Source: Stagnihabitans sp043721775 (GTDB taxonomy: Bacteria; Pseudomonadota; Alphaproteobacteria; Rhodobacterales; Rhodobacteraceae). Taken from it: 48,354 nucleotides of DNA. The notes under the pieces are model-generated. The model was given only the letters and a program-made list of their open reading frames with translations, was not told where the DNA came from and did no database searches. The translations under genes and the position numbers were made by a program. Each line of letters begins with the position of its first letter. Positions within the stretch are counted from its first letter, which is position 1. The DNA lies in NCBI GenBank assembly GCA_043721775.1, contig JAYSQA010000077.1:1-48354 (forward strand). The letters run 5' to 3'. Shown here in pieces: positions 22,691 to 31,604 of the stretch.

Positions 22691-23787
22691 AGGGTGGTCT
22701 CCCGATAGGTGGCGGATGCGAGGAAGTCGGGGTGGATCTCGACGCCCCAACCCGGTGCGTCCGGCACAATGGCATGGCCATCCTCGATCCGGTAGGGGTC
22801 ATTCAGGAACAGGCCCTGTTGCCACGGGTAGTAGTCTTGACCCTCGATGGAAAATTCCAGGTATTTGCCGGGGTTCGGGATCGCCTTCAAGAGGTGCATG
22901 GTACACATCGTCACCATAGACAGGTTGGCGGCGTGGGGGGTCATCGGCAGGCCGGCGCGTTCGCCCATCTTGCAGACCTCCAGCGTGCGAGAGATGCCGC
23001 CAAGGTACATGACATCAGGTTGCAGGATGTCGACGGCCTTGTGTTCGATGGCGTGAGTCCAAGCGGTGAATTCGCAGTCTTGTTCGCCGCCCGCCACGTC
23101 CAGCGTCAGGGCAGCGCGGACTTGCGCCGTTTGATCCACCTCCCAATAGGGGCAGGGTTCCTCGAAATGGCCGATGCCGTTGTCTTGCAGCATGTGGCCG
23201 ACTTCGATGGCCTTGGCCGGGCCGTAGCACGAGTTGCCATCCACTAATTTATCAATGCCGTCGCCCAAGGCTTTGGCAACGGTAGGAATTACGGATTCGG
23301 TGCGGCCGGGCCATTCGTCGCGGCCTCGGCCACATTCGGCCCCGACGCGCCATTTGAAGGCGGTGAAGCCGTAGGTGTCACGCAGTTTGACGAAGCGGGC
23401 GGCCTCGCCCTCGGGGGTGATGTCGCGCTTCATGGATGACGCGTAGGCGCGCAGTTTGCCGGGTTGGCCGCCGATCAGGCTGACGACCGGCTTGCCTGCG
23501 GCTTTACCGCGCCAGTCCCAGACGGCGGTATCAAGGCCGGTCTGGGCACGGCGCAGGTAGGAGCCTGGATATTTGTGTTCACGCTCGGATATCAGGCGGA
23601 TGGTGTCTTCCATATCGGCAATCTGCGTGCCTATGGCGTGGCGGGCGACCTGGCGGTGGAAAATTTCGGCCGTGATGTCGGCGTTGTAGGTGGAGAGTTG
23701 GCCCCAGCCTTGTGACCCGTCTTCGGCGGTCAGGCGGGTGAAGGTGACGTATTCGTTGCCGATGGTTTCAAGCTTGGTTATCTTCAT
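22687..23787 (-). CDS. Mandelate racemase/muconate lactonizing enzyme family protein (enolase superfamily)
   Basis: 366 residues. The capping domain is followed by a barrel with K145 (FKWR), metal ligands D183 (VDGNS), E209 (HFEEP) and E235 (GGEQD) spaced 26 residues apart, then D258 (LQPDV) and H285 (TPHAAN). This is the full catalytic set for proton abstraction next to a carboxylate. Many relatives are sugar acid dehydratases. The start at 23787 has GGCGGGA upstream and follows the corA stop by 14 bp; the longer start at 23820 overlaps corA. Its stop overlaps the SDR start. A sugar-acid dehydratase or racemase is likely; the exact acid is not. Confidence 0.88.
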   Translation of the reverse strand: MKITKLETIGNEYVTFTRLTAEDGSQGWGQLSTYNADITAEIFHRQVARHAIGTQIADMEDTIRLISEREHKYPGSYLRRAQTGLDTAVWDWRGKAAGKPVVSLIGGQPGKLRAYASSMKRDITPEGEAARFVKLRDTYGFTAFKWRVGAECGRGRDEWPGRTESVIPTVAKALGDGIDKLVDGNSCYGPAKAIEVGHMLQDNGIGHFEEPCPYWEVDQTAQVRAALTLDVAGGEQDCEFTAWTHAIEHKAVDILQPDVMYLGGISRTLEVCKMGERAGLPMTPHAANLSMVTMCTMHLLKAIPNPGKYLEFSIEGQDYYPWQQGLFLNDPYRIEDGHAIVPDAPGWGVEIHPDFLASATYRETTL

Positions 23788-23801
23788 GTCATTCCCGCCG
23801 T

Positions 23802-24758
23802 TTACAGCCATTTCTTCCACTTGAACACGCCGTAAGTCACCACCGCCGAGGCCACCATCAGCGCCAGCGCCAAGGGATAGCCAAGGTGCCAGTCAAGTTC
23901 CGGCATCAGGTGAAAGTTCATGCCGTAGATCGAGGCGATCAGCGTTGGCGGCAGGAACAGCACCGCCACGACTGACACGATCCGCACCGTTGTGTTTTGC
24001 GCAAGGTTGATCATGCCAAGGGTGGCGTCTGTCGCCTGCGCGACACGCGACGACAGATAATCGCCATGCACCTCCAGCGACTGGATGTCTTTGGACAGGC
24101 CGATGATGGTGGCTTTCAGCGGGTCGATCATGCCGCGCTCTTCCAGCCCGACCCGGAAGAAACCCAAGGCGCGCTCGATTGACAGCAGCGACAGGCGGCA
24201 GTTGCCAACCATGTCGGATTGGCGGCCAGAGGTTTCCAAGGCTGTTTGCAGGACGGCGGCTTCGGGGCCCATGCCTTCGGTTGTGAAGATTGCCCTTGTG
24301 ATGGAATCGAGCGCCTTGCCGGAACCTTCCAGCAGGTCGGCGATGCGGCCGATGATTTCTTCGCACAGGCCAAGGAAAACGCGTTCCGGTCCGGCACAGC
24401 CAAGACCCACCTTGTCGGCGCGCGGCGCATAGGTCTCAAACGGGCGGGGGGTGTGGTAGCGGACGCTGACGACATGACCTTTGCCAAGGATGAACGCCAC
24501 GGGGCCAGTGACGGGGGTGACGCCATCTTCACGCGACAGGCCGGGGACAAGGACAGTCAGCACATCAAAGCCGTCTTCGCGGTACAGCCGGGCGGAGATT
24601 TCGATTTCCTCCATATCCTCAAGCGTTGGCACTTCGGGCACGAAGGGCAGGGTTGCTGCGACCTCAGCCGGGTCAGGTTTGCACAGGTCGATCCACAGGG
24701 CCTGCTCAGGCGGGCAGGCCACCAGCTTGCCGTTGTCCTGGCGGTAAGCGAACAGCAT
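23802..24758 (-). CDS. CorA family magnesium/divalent cation transporter
   Basis: 318 residues: a long cytoplasmic alpha/beta and coiled-coil region followed by two C-terminal transmembrane helices with the signature YGMNF between them and the basic tail FKWKKWL. CorA forms a pentameric inner membrane channel for Mg2+, sometimes Co2+ or Ni2+. The start at 24758 is preceded by GGAG. It is the first gene of a tight string with the enolase-superfamily and SDR genes. Enolase-superfamily enzymes need Mg2+, but a functional link is speculative. Whether it exports zinc like ZntB cannot be told. Confidence 0.9.
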   Translation of the reverse strand: MLFAYRQDNGKLVACPPEQALWIDLCKPDPAEVAATLPFVPEVPTLEDMEEIEISARLYREDGFDVLTVLVPGLSREDGVTPVTGPVAFILGKGHVVSVRYHTPRPFETYAPRADKVGLGCAGPERVFLGLCEEIIGRIADLLEGSGKALDSITRAIFTTEGMGPEAAVLQTALETSGRQSDMVGNCRLSLLSIERALGFFRVGLEERGMIDPLKATIIGLSKDIQSLEVHGDYLSSRVAQATDATLGMINLAQNTTVRIVSVVAVLFLPPTLIASIYGMNFHLMPELDWHLGYPLALALMVASAVVTYGVFKWKKWL

Positions 24759-24853
24759 CTGGCGTCTCCATGTTCCTTGGGCATGGCTTGCCATGGCGAA
24801 GGGCTGGACAAAAGCCCCTGTTTGATAGGACACCCTGGGCAGGGGGGGCCATC

Positions 24854-25534
24854 ATGTTCGATCTGGTCATATTCGATTGCGACGGGGTGCTGATCGATTC
24901 AGAGATCATCAGCGCGCAGATGCTGGTAGATGAACTGGCGGGGCTGGGGGTCAGGATTGATCTGCCCTATGTGGCGCAGCATTTTCTGGGGCGCAGCTAT
25001 CCGACGGTGATGGCGCAGATACGGCGCGAGTTCGGGCTGGACCTGCCGCCCGAGTTTGAAGACCAGTATCGCGGGCGTCTGATGGCGGCGTTCGAGGTTG
25101 GCTTGAAGGTGATGCCAGGGATTGCGGCCGTGCTGGAGGGGCTGGCGCTGCCGTGGTGTGTGGCGACCTCGTCCAGCCCGATGCGGGCGGCGCGGTCTTT
25201 GCAGATTGCAGGGCTTGCGGGGATGGTGGGGGATGGGCTTTACACCGCAACGATGGTTGCTCGCGGCAAGCCTGCGCCGGATTTGTTCCTGCATGTGGCT
25301 GCGCATCGCGGCGTGGACCCGGGCCGCTGTCTGGTGATTGAGGACAGCCTGAACGGCGTGCGCGCCGGGCGTGCGGCTGGGATGGTGGTCTGGCGCTTTA
25401 CCGGGGGCAGTCATCTGGCGGGGCTTAGCCTTGATGCGCCGGACGATGCCCGGGCCACCTTGCATTTCAACAGCTTCGCTGATTTCTTTGACCTTGACCC
25501 CGCCCTGTCCTGCCTTTCAACCCCCCGCCCTTGA
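24854..25534 (+). CDS. HAD superfamily hydrolase (phosphatase, subfamily IA)
   Basis: 226 residues. FDCDGVLIDSE gives the nucleophile D8 and acid D10; VATSSSP is motif II, GKPAPDLF motif III and VIEDSLNGV motif IV. Family members dephosphorylate or isomerise small sugar phosphates, as phosphoglycolate phosphatase or beta-phosphoglucomutase do. It is followed 14 bp later by the SorC-type regulator and then the polyol operon, so a role on a hexitol or ketose phosphate is plausible. It diverges from corA. The start is the ATG next to a G-rich stretch, which matches the beginning of motif I. Confidence 0.9.
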   Translation: MFDLVIFDCDGVLIDSEIISAQMLVDELAGLGVRIDLPYVAQHFLGRSYPTVMAQIRREFGLDLPPEFEDQYRGRLMAAFEVGLKVMPGIAAVLEGLALPWCVATSSSPMRAARSLQIAGLAGMVGDGLYTATMVARGKPAPDLFLHVAAHRGVDPGRCLVIEDSLNGVRAGRAAGMVVWRFTGGSHLAGLSLDAPDDARATLHFNSFADFFDLDPALSCLSTPRP

Positions 25535-25548
25535 ATTCGGAGGCCCTG

Positions 25549-26514
25549 ATGGCCCGTATCGTCACCCCTGCCCCATCCGAACCCTCCTTGCATGACGAGG
25601 CGGCGCGGGCGGGGTGGTTGTATTATCTGGGTGGCCTCACGCAGGATCAGATTGCGACAGAGTTGGGGGTGTCACGCCAGCGGGCGCAGCGGCTGGTCAG
25701 CCGGGCGGTGGCAGAGGGGCTTATTCAGGTGCGCCTGTCGCACCGGATAGGTGCCTGCCTGACGCTGGAGGCAGAGTTGACCGACCGCTACGGGATGACG
25801 CGGTGCCGGGTAGCGCCCTCACCGGGGGCTGGGGGCGATCTGGTGCGGGCGACCTCACCTGCCGCGGCGGCGGAGCTTGAAAGGGTGCTGCGGATGCCAG
25901 AGCCGAAGGTGATTGCGCTTGGCACCGGGCGGTCAATGCGGGGGATGGTGGATGCGATGGAGGATATGGAAGCCTCGCAGCACCGGTTGGTGTCGTTGAT
26001 TGGCAACATTGCACCCGATGGATCGGCCAGCTTTTTCGACGTGGTGATGCGGATTGCCGACAAGGTGCGGGCACCACATTATCCGATGCCGGTGCCGGTG
26101 ATCTCGCCCACCCCCGAAGAGAACGCGGCGTTTCATGCGCTGGGGCCGGTGCGCAAGGTAGTGGACCTTGCACGGGCGGCGGATGTGATCTTTGTCGGCG
26201 TGGGCCAGATGTCGAACGACGCACCCTTGTTGGCCGATGGCTTCGTGTCGCGGGCGGAACTGGACGAGATGCAGGCGGCGGGGGCGACTGGCGAAGTCGC
26301 CGGCTGGGTCTATGATTCGCGGGGGAATTACCTTGATGTCGGGACCAACAGGCGGACAGGGGGGGTTCGGGTCGAACCCGGCCTGCCCCGGATGGCGATT
26401 GGAATAGCCGCCGGACCCAGCAAGGTTCGCGCCATTGCTGCGGCGCTGCAATCGCGCATTATCAATGGCTTGGTGACCGATGAAACCACCGCAAGTGGCA
26501 TTCTGAAGCTGTAG
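25549..26514 (+). CDS. SorC family sugar-binding transcriptional regulator
   Basis: 321 residues. A helix-turn-helix at about 29-58 (LTQDQIATELGVSRQRAQRL) precedes a NagB/RpiA-like sugar-phosphate-binding domain (GTGRSMRG; DVIFVGVGQMS; GVRVEPGL). GGAGG lies five bases before the ATG at 25549, while the alternative TTG at 25531 overlaps the HAD stop. It is upstream of and co-directional with smoEFGK-smoS-mtlK, so it very likely controls them in response to a polyol or its metabolite. Candidate half-sites lie at 26565-26603. Confidence 0.9.
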   Translation: MARIVTPAPSEPSLHDEAARAGWLYYLGGLTQDQIATELGVSRQRAQRLVSRAVAEGLIQVRLSHRIGACLTLEAELTDRYGMTRCRVAPSPGAGGDLVRATSPAAAAELERVLRMPEPKVIALGTGRSMRGMVDAMEDMEASQHRLVSLIGNIAPDGSASFFDVVMRIADKVRAPHYPMPVPVISPTPEENAAFHALGPVRKVVDLARAADVIFVGVGQMSNDAPLLADGFVSRAELDEMQAAGATGEVAGWVYDSRGNYLDVGTNRRTGGVRVEPGLPRMAIGIAAGPSKVRAIAAALQSRIINGLVTDETTASGILKL

Positions 26515-26543
26515 CCCTTCGCAGGTGCAGCGTAAGAAATGTC

Positions 26544-26603
26544 TTGACGTGTCACGGGACGTTGTGAGCAATTCTCCATCAAGCGATGAAATGCTCAATC
26601 GCT
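26544..26603 (+). promoter_or_regulatory. Predicted smo operon promoter and regulator half-sites
   Basis: TTGACG at 26544-26549 is followed after 17 bp by AGCAAT (26567-26572), a weak -10. TGAGCA (26565-26570) overlaps the -10 and is mirrored by TGCTCA (26592-26597). A second inverted repeat, AGCGAT-N10-ATCGCT, spans 26582-26603. Repressor binding here would block transcription, consistent with the SorC-type regulator encoded just upstream. GGGAGGA before 26621 is the smoE ribosome-binding site. Confidence 0.45.
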
Positions 26604-26620
26604 GATCTGGGAGGATACCA

Positions 26621-27934
26621 ATGAATATGACGCTGCGCGCGCTTCTTGGCGCGACGGCTGCGCTTACCCTGGCGGGTATGGCCGTGGCTGAGACGACCGA
26701 GATCACTGTGGCCACCGTGAACAACGGCGACATGATCCGGATGCAGGGGCTGATGGATGATTTCTACGCCAAGCACCCCGACATTCACGTCAACTGGGTG
26801 ACGCTGGAAGAAAACGTTCTGCGTCAGAAAGTGACGACGGACATCGCCACCAAGGGCGGCCAGTTCGACGTTCTGACCATTGGCACCTATGAAGTTCCGA
26901 TCTGGGGCAAGCAAGGTTGGCTGGTGTCCCTGGACGACCTGCCGGCGGATTACAACAAGGCCGACCTGCTGCCGGCAATCGCTGGCGGCTTGACGGTGGA
27001 TGGCCACCTGTACGCCTCGCCCTTCTACGGCGAATCGTCGATGGTTATGTACCGCAAGGACCTGATGGACGCCGCTGGCCTGAAGATGCCCGATGCGCCG
27101 ACCTGGACCGACATTGAAGGCGCGGCGAAAGCCATGACCGACAAGTCGAAAGAGCAGTACGGCATTTGCCTGCGTGGCAAAGCTGGCTGGGGCGAGAACA
27201 TGGCGTTCCTGACCGCCATGTCGAACTCGTTCGGCGCCAAGTGGTTTGACATGGATTGGAAGCCCCAGTTCGACCAGAAGCCCTGGGCTGACACTTTGGC
27301 CTTCTATCTGCACCTGATGAACGATTACGGTCCTCCGGGCGCGTCGAACAACGGCTTCAACGAAAACCTGGCGCTGATGCAGCAAGGCCATTGCGGCATG
27401 TGGATCGACGCGACGGTGGCGGCTTCGTTCGTGACCGGCAAGGACTCGACCGTGGCTGACAAGATGGCTTTCGCCTTGGCCCCCGATATGGGTCTGGGCA
27501 AGCGCGGCAACTGGCTGTGGGCATGGTCTTTGGCCATTCCGGCAGGTTCGGCCAAGGTTGAAGCAGCCAAGACCTTCATCGACTGGGCAACCAACCCCGA
27601 CTATCTGGCGCTTGTCGCGTCAAAAGAGGGCTGGGCGAACGTTCCCCCGGGCACCCGTACTTCGCTGTACGCCAACCCGGAATATGCGAAGATCCCGTTT
27701 GCCAAGATGACGCTTGACAGCATCAACGCGGCTGACCCGACCCACCCGACTGTTGACCCGGTGCCCTATACCGGCGTGCAGTTCGTGGCGATCCCCGAGT
27801 TTGCAGGGATTGCGACTGAAGTTGGCCAGCAGTTCTCGGCGGCTTTGGCTGGAACCACCTCGGCGGCTGATGCCCTGAAGAATGCTCAGGACCTGACCAC
27901 CAAGGAAATGACCAAGGCCGGTTACATCAAGTAA
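26621..27934 (+). CDS. smoE: Sorbitol/mannitol ABC transporter substrate-binding protein
   Basis: 437 residues. A Sec signal peptide (LLGATAALTLAGMAVA, cut after residue 23) precedes a family-1 extracellular solute-binding fold (PDIHVNWVTLEENVLRQK; FDVLTIGTYEVPIW; PFYGESSMVMYRKD). It captures sorbitol/mannitol in the periplasm and delivers them to SmoF/SmoG. Assignment rests on the gene order smoE-F-G-K-S-mtlK, as in Rhodobacter sphaeroides. An 11-bp stem-loop follows the stop, which usually lets the binding protein be made in excess. Confidence 0.92.
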   Translation: MNMTLRALLGATAALTLAGMAVAETTEITVATVNNGDMIRMQGLMDDFYAKHPDIHVNWVTLEENVLRQKVTTDIATKGGQFDVLTIGTYEVPIWGKQGWLVSLDDLPADYNKADLLPAIAGGLTVDGHLYASPFYGESSMVMYRKDLMDAAGLKMPDAPTWTDIEGAAKAMTDKSKEQYGICLRGKAGWGENMAFLTAMSNSFGAKWFDMDWKPQFDQKPWADTLAFYLHLMNDYGPPGASNNGFNENLALMQQGHCGMWIDATVAASFVTGKDSTVADKMAFALAPDMGLGKRGNWLWAWSLAIPAGSAKVEAAKTFIDWATNPDYLALVASKEGWANVPPGTRTSLYANPEYAKIPFAKMTLDSINAADPTHPTVDPVPYTGVQFVAIPEFAGIATEVGQQFSAALAGTTSAADALKNAQDLTTKEMTKAGYIK

Positions 27935-27947
27935 CCTGACTTGCAGG

Positions 27948-27980
27948 AACGGGGCCGCGTCTCCCAAGGGCGGCCCCGTT
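27948..27980 (+). terminator. Stem-loop between smoE and smoF
   Basis: AACGGGGCCGC / GCGGCCCCGTT form a perfect 11-bp stem with an 11-base loop, followed by TTCG. It starts 13 bp after the smoE stop. The role is likely partial termination or protection of the smoE mRNA end, since smoF-mtlK continue 140 bp later without an obvious new promoter. Confidence 0.7.
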
Positions 27981-28120
27981 TTCGATTTCCCCCGGTTTCG
28001 AGTGTTACCGTTTTAGAGCGTTATAGGATTCGACCACCCCCGGTTTTTGAATGTCCCTGTCAGGTCCCGGCAAGAGGACCGCCCCAAAGTCCCCTACAGA
28101 CGTCACGGAGGAGTTTCCTG

Positions 28121-28993
28121 ATGGCCACCCAGCATTCCCGCGCCGCGGCGCGCCTTATGGTCGCACCCTCGGTGATCTTGCTGTTTATCTGGATGATCGT
28201 GCCCCTGGTCACGACGATCTATTTCAGCTTCCTGAACTATAACCTGCTGGTGCCGAAGCCCAGCACCTGGGCCGGATTTTCCAACTACTATTACTTCCTG
28301 TCCGACCCGTCTTTCCTGTCATCAATTCTCGTGACCCTGTCGATCGTGGTCGGTGTCTTGTTCATCACGGTGATCGGCGGCATTCTGCTGGCGCTTTTGC
28401 TGAACCTGCCGTTCTGGGGTCAGGGCGTGGTGCGGGTGCTGGTGATCGCCCCCTTCTTCGTGATGCCCACGGTTTCAGCGCTGGTCTGGAAGAACATGTT
28501 CATGAACCCGGTGAATGGCATGTTTGCCCATATCGCCAAGGGCCTTGGTCTTCAGCCTTATGATTTCCTGAGCCAAGCGCCGCTGCTGTCGATCATCGGC
28601 ATCGTGGCTTGGCAATGGCTGCCCTTTGCCACGCTGATCCTGCTGACCAGCCTGCAAAGCCTCGACGGCGAACAGCAAGAAGCGGCCGAGATGGACGGAG
28701 CCAACTGGCTCAACCGGTTCTGGTATCTGACCGTTCCCCACCTGACCCGCGCGGTCACCGTGGTGATCCTGATCCAGACCATTTTCCTTCTGTCAGTCTT
28801 TGCCGAGATTTTCGTGACCACCGCAGGCGGTCCGGGGACGGCGACCACCAGCCTGACCTACCTCGTTTATATCCAGTCCCTTGTGAAATATGACGTGGGC
28901 GGCGGGTCGGCGGGCGGGATTATCGCGGTCATTCTGGCCAATATCGTTGCGGTCTTCGTGATGCGAATGATCGGCAAGAACCTGGACGCATGA
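28121..28993 (+). CDS. smoF: Sorbitol/mannitol ABC transporter permease 1
   Basis: 290 residues with six predicted transmembrane helices, the first at about residues 13-35 (VAPSVILLFIWMIVPLV). The EAA loop near QQEAAEMDGANWLNRFWYLT docks to the ATPase. GGAGGAG lies 8 bp before ATG 28121; the open frame continues upstream to 27941 but that stretch lacks hydrophobic or family character and crosses the stem-loop. It pairs with SmoG as the heterodimeric channel and is 7 bp from the next gene. Confidence 0.92.
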   Translation: MATQHSRAAARLMVAPSVILLFIWMIVPLVTTIYFSFLNYNLLVPKPSTWAGFSNYYYFLSDPSFLSSILVTLSIVVGVLFITVIGGILLALLLNLPFWGQGVVRVLVIAPFFVMPTVSALVWKNMFMNPVNGMFAHIAKGLGLQPYDFLSQAPLLSIIGIVAWQWLPFATLILLTSLQSLDGEQQEAAEMDGANWLNRFWYLTVPHLTRAVTVVILIQTIFLLSVFAEIFVTTAGGPGTATTSLTYLVYIQSLVKYDVGGGSAGGIIAVILANIVAVFVMRMIGKNLDA

Positions 28994-29000
28994 GGGCAAC

Positions 29001-29831
29001 ATGGCACGCAGCACATCCAAAACCAGCAAATCGCTTGTCACCGTGGCCGCCTGGGCCGTGGGCCTCTTGATCTTCTTCCCGATCCTGTGGATCGTTCTGA
29101 TGAGCTTTCATACCGAAGGCGACGCCATCAAATCGCCGTTCCAGATGCTGACCTCGTCATGGACCGTCCAGTCCTATGTCGATGTGCAGACCCAGCGCGG
29201 CTATGGCAAGTTCTTCCTGAACTCTGTCGTGATCTCGGTCGGGTCTACCTTGCTGGCCGTGGTCATCGGCATTCCTGCGGCCTGGGCCTGCGCCTTTGTG
29301 CCGGGCAAGAAGACCAAAGACCTGCTGATGTGGATGCTTTCAACCAAGATGATGCCAGCCGTCGGGGTGCTTATCCCGATGTATCTGGGCTTCAAGAACC
29401 TTGGGCTTCTCGACACCCGCACCGGGCTTGTCGCGATCATGGCGCTGATCAATCTGCCGTTGGTAATCTGGATGCTGTACACCTACTTCAAGGAAATCCC
29501 CGGCGAAATTCTTGAGGCGGCGCGGATGGATGGTGCCACCCTGTGGTCGGAAGTCTACTACGTGCTGACGCCGATGGCGGTGCCCGGCATCGCCTCGACC
29601 CTGCTTTTGAACGTCATCCTGTCGTGGAACGAGGCGTTCTGGACCTTGCAGCTGACCACGCATGCCGCAGCCCCCCTGACCCAGTTCATCGCCAGCTTTT
29701 CGGCACCTGAGGGGTTGTTTTACGCGAAACTTTCGGCGGCCTCGACCATGGCCATCGCACCAATTCTGATCATGGGCTGGTTCAGCCAGAAACAACTCGT
29801 CCGAGGCCTGACCTTTGGCGCGGTGAAGTGA
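29001..29831 (+). CDS. smoG: Sorbitol/mannitol ABC transporter permease 2
   Basis: 276 residues, six helices. The first is WAVGLLIFFPILWIVLMSF; EILEAARMDGATLWSEVYYV is the EAA coupling loop contacting SmoK. It follows smoF by 7 bp and precedes smoK by 7 bp. Both length and the FHTEGDAIK sequence after helix 1 fit the MalG-type CUT1 permeases. Confidence 0.92.
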   Translation: MARSTSKTSKSLVTVAAWAVGLLIFFPILWIVLMSFHTEGDAIKSPFQMLTSSWTVQSYVDVQTQRGYGKFFLNSVVISVGSTLLAVVIGIPAAWACAFVPGKKTKDLLMWMLSTKMMPAVGVLIPMYLGFKNLGLLDTRTGLVAIMALINLPLVIWMLYTYFKEIPGEILEAARMDGATLWSEVYYVLTPMAVPGIASTLLLNVILSWNEAFWTLQLTTHAAAPLTQFIASFSAPEGLFYAKLSAASTMAIAPILIMGWFSQKQLVRGLTFGAVK

Positions 29832-29838
29832 GGACGAA

Positions 29839-30837
29839 ATGGGACAAATCACGCTCAACGCCGTGCGGAAATGTTTTGGTGAGGTGGATGTCATCCCCTT
29901 GATCGACCTGAGGATTGAAGACGGCGAGTTTGTCGTCTTTGTCGGTCCGTCAGGCTGTGGCAAATCCACCCTGCTGCGGCTGATTGCGGGGCTGGAGGAT
30001 GTCACCTCGGGCGGCATCACGATTGATGGCACCGACGCGACGGAACTGCCGCCTGCGAAACGGGGCCTTGCGATGGTGTTTCAGTCTTATGCGCTTTATC
30101 CGCATATGTCGGTGCGCAAGAACATCATGTTCCCGCTGAAGATGGCAGGCATGGACCCGGTGAAGGCGACCGCGCGGGCCGATGCCGCGGCCAAGGTTCT
30201 GAACCTGACCAACTATATGGAGCGCAAGCCGGGGCAGCTTTCCGGCGGCCAGCGCCAGCGCGTGGCGATTGGCCGGGCGATTGTTCGAGAACCCAAGGCC
30301 TTCCTGTTTGACGAGCCTTTGTCGAACCTTGATGCCGCGTTGCGGGTGAACATGCGGCAGGAAATAACCGAACTGCACCAGCAGCTTAAGACCACGATGA
30401 TCTATGTCACGCACGATCAGGTGGAAGCCATGACGATGGCCGACAAGATTGTCGTGCTGAATGCGGGGCGGATTGAACAGGTGGGGTCGCCTTTGACCTT
30501 GTATGAAAACCCGGCGAATACTTTTGTCGCGGGCTTTATAGGCTCCCCGAAGATGAACCTGATCACCGGGGCCGAGGCTGCCAAGCACGGTGCCACCACC
30601 ATCGGCGTCCGGCCCGAGCATCTGGAGATTGTAACCGAGGGCGGCTGGTCAGGTATTGTCGGGCTATCGGAACATCTGGGCTCTGACACCTTCCTCAAGG
30701 TTGCCACTGACGAGGTCGGCACGATCAACGTGCGGGCGGGTGGCGAGGTCAAGCTAAGCCATGGTGACCGGGTGCGCTTGTCACCGCAGGCAGGCAAGGT
30801 CCACCGCTTTGGTGCTGACGGAAAGACACTGGCATGA
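29839..30837 (+). CDS. smoK: Polyol ABC transporter ATP-binding protein
   Basis: 332 residues, MalK/UgpC type. Walker A GPSGCGKST (36-44), Q-loop VFQSYALYPHM, signature LSGGQ (134-138), Walker B FLFDEP (D158, E159) and H-loop VTHDQ are intact. The C-terminal TOBE regulatory region (IGVRPEHLEI) follows. It hydrolyses ATP to drive uptake through SmoF/SmoG. Its stop overlaps the smoS start as ATGA. Confidence 0.94.
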   Translation: MGQITLNAVRKCFGEVDVIPLIDLRIEDGEFVVFVGPSGCGKSTLLRLIAGLEDVTSGGITIDGTDATELPPAKRGLAMVFQSYALYPHMSVRKNIMFPLKMAGMDPVKATARADAAAKVLNLTNYMERKPGQLSGGQRQRVAIGRAIVREPKAFLFDEPLSNLDAALRVNMRQEITELHQQLKTTMIYVTHDQVEAMTMADKIVVLNAGRIEQVGSPLTLYENPANTFVAGFIGSPKMNLITGAEAAKHGATTIGVRPEHLEIVTEGGWSGIVGLSEHLGSDTFLKVATDEVGTINVRAGGEVKLSHGDRVRLSPQAGKVHRFGADGKTLA

Positions 30838-31604
30838 GACTTGCAGGCAAAACGGCGCTGATCACCGGAGCGGCGCGGGGCATCGGGCTGGAATACGCCC
30901 GGGCCTATATTGCCGAAGGGGCTATGGTGGCGCTGGCTGATATCAATGCCGGGGCGGTGGCTGCGGCTGCGACCTCACTCGGGCCGCGGGCGGTTGCGGT
31001 GCAGATGGATGTGACCAAGGCTGACAGCATCGAGGCTGGGTTTGCGCAGGCTGTGGGCAAGCTGGGCAAGCTTGATATTCTGATCAACAACGCGGCGCTG
31101 TTCAGTGCCGCGCCCATCGTGGAAATCACCCAAGGGGATTACGAACGATTGTTCAGTGTCAACGTTTTTGGCACCCTGTTCTGCCTGCAAGCTGCGGCCC
31201 GTCACATGATTGCACGCGGCGAAGGCGGCAAGATCATCAACATGGCCAGCCAGGCGGGCCGTCGGGGTGAGGGGTTGGTGGGGGTTTACTGCGCCTCAAA
31301 GGCCGCCGTCATCAGCCTGACGCAAAGTGCCGGGCTGAACCTGATCAAGCATGGCATCAACGTGAACGCGATAGCGCCCGGCGTGGTGGACGGAGAACAT
31401 TGGGACGGGGTGGACGCCTTCTTTGCCAAATATGAAGGCAAGGCGCCGGGCCAGAAAAAGCGCGAAGTGGGGGACACCGTTCCCTTTGGCCGCATGGGTG
31501 TGGCCCGGGACCTGACAGGCATGGCGATATTCCTCGCCACGGCGGAAGCCGATTACATCGTCGCCCAATGCTTCGGCGTGGACGGCGGCAACTGGATGGC
31601 GTGA
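30834..31604 (+). CDS. smoS: Sorbitol dehydrogenase (L-iditol 2-dehydrogenase), SDR type
   Basis: 256 residues, the same length as the R. sphaeroides enzyme, which I recognise from the segments INMASQAGRRGE, VYCASKAAVISLTQSAGLNL and APGVVDGEHWDGVDA. It oxidises sorbitol (D-glucitol) to fructose with NAD+. TGAARGIG (11-18) is the cofactor loop; S139, Y152 and K156 plus N110 form the catalytic set. It is coupled to smoK by ATGA and to mtlK by TGATG. Confidence 0.95.
   Translation: MRLAGKTALITGAARGIGLEYARAYIAEGAMVALADINAGAVAAAATSLGPRAVAVQMDVTKADSIEAGFAQAVGKLGKLDILINNAALFSAAPIVEITQGDYERLFSVNVFGTLFCLQAAARHMIARGEGGKIINMASQAGRRGEGLVGVYCASKAAVISLTQSAGLNLIKHGINVNAIAPGVVDGEHWDGVDAFFAKYEGKAPGQKKREVGDTVPFGRMGVARDLTGMAIFLATAEADYIVAQCFGVDGGNWMA

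Noticed and set aside
27941..28120. N-terminal extension of SmoF
   Set aside because: The frame is open but passes through the smoE stem-loop, is rich in P and R, and a strong ribosome-binding site marks 28121 as the start.
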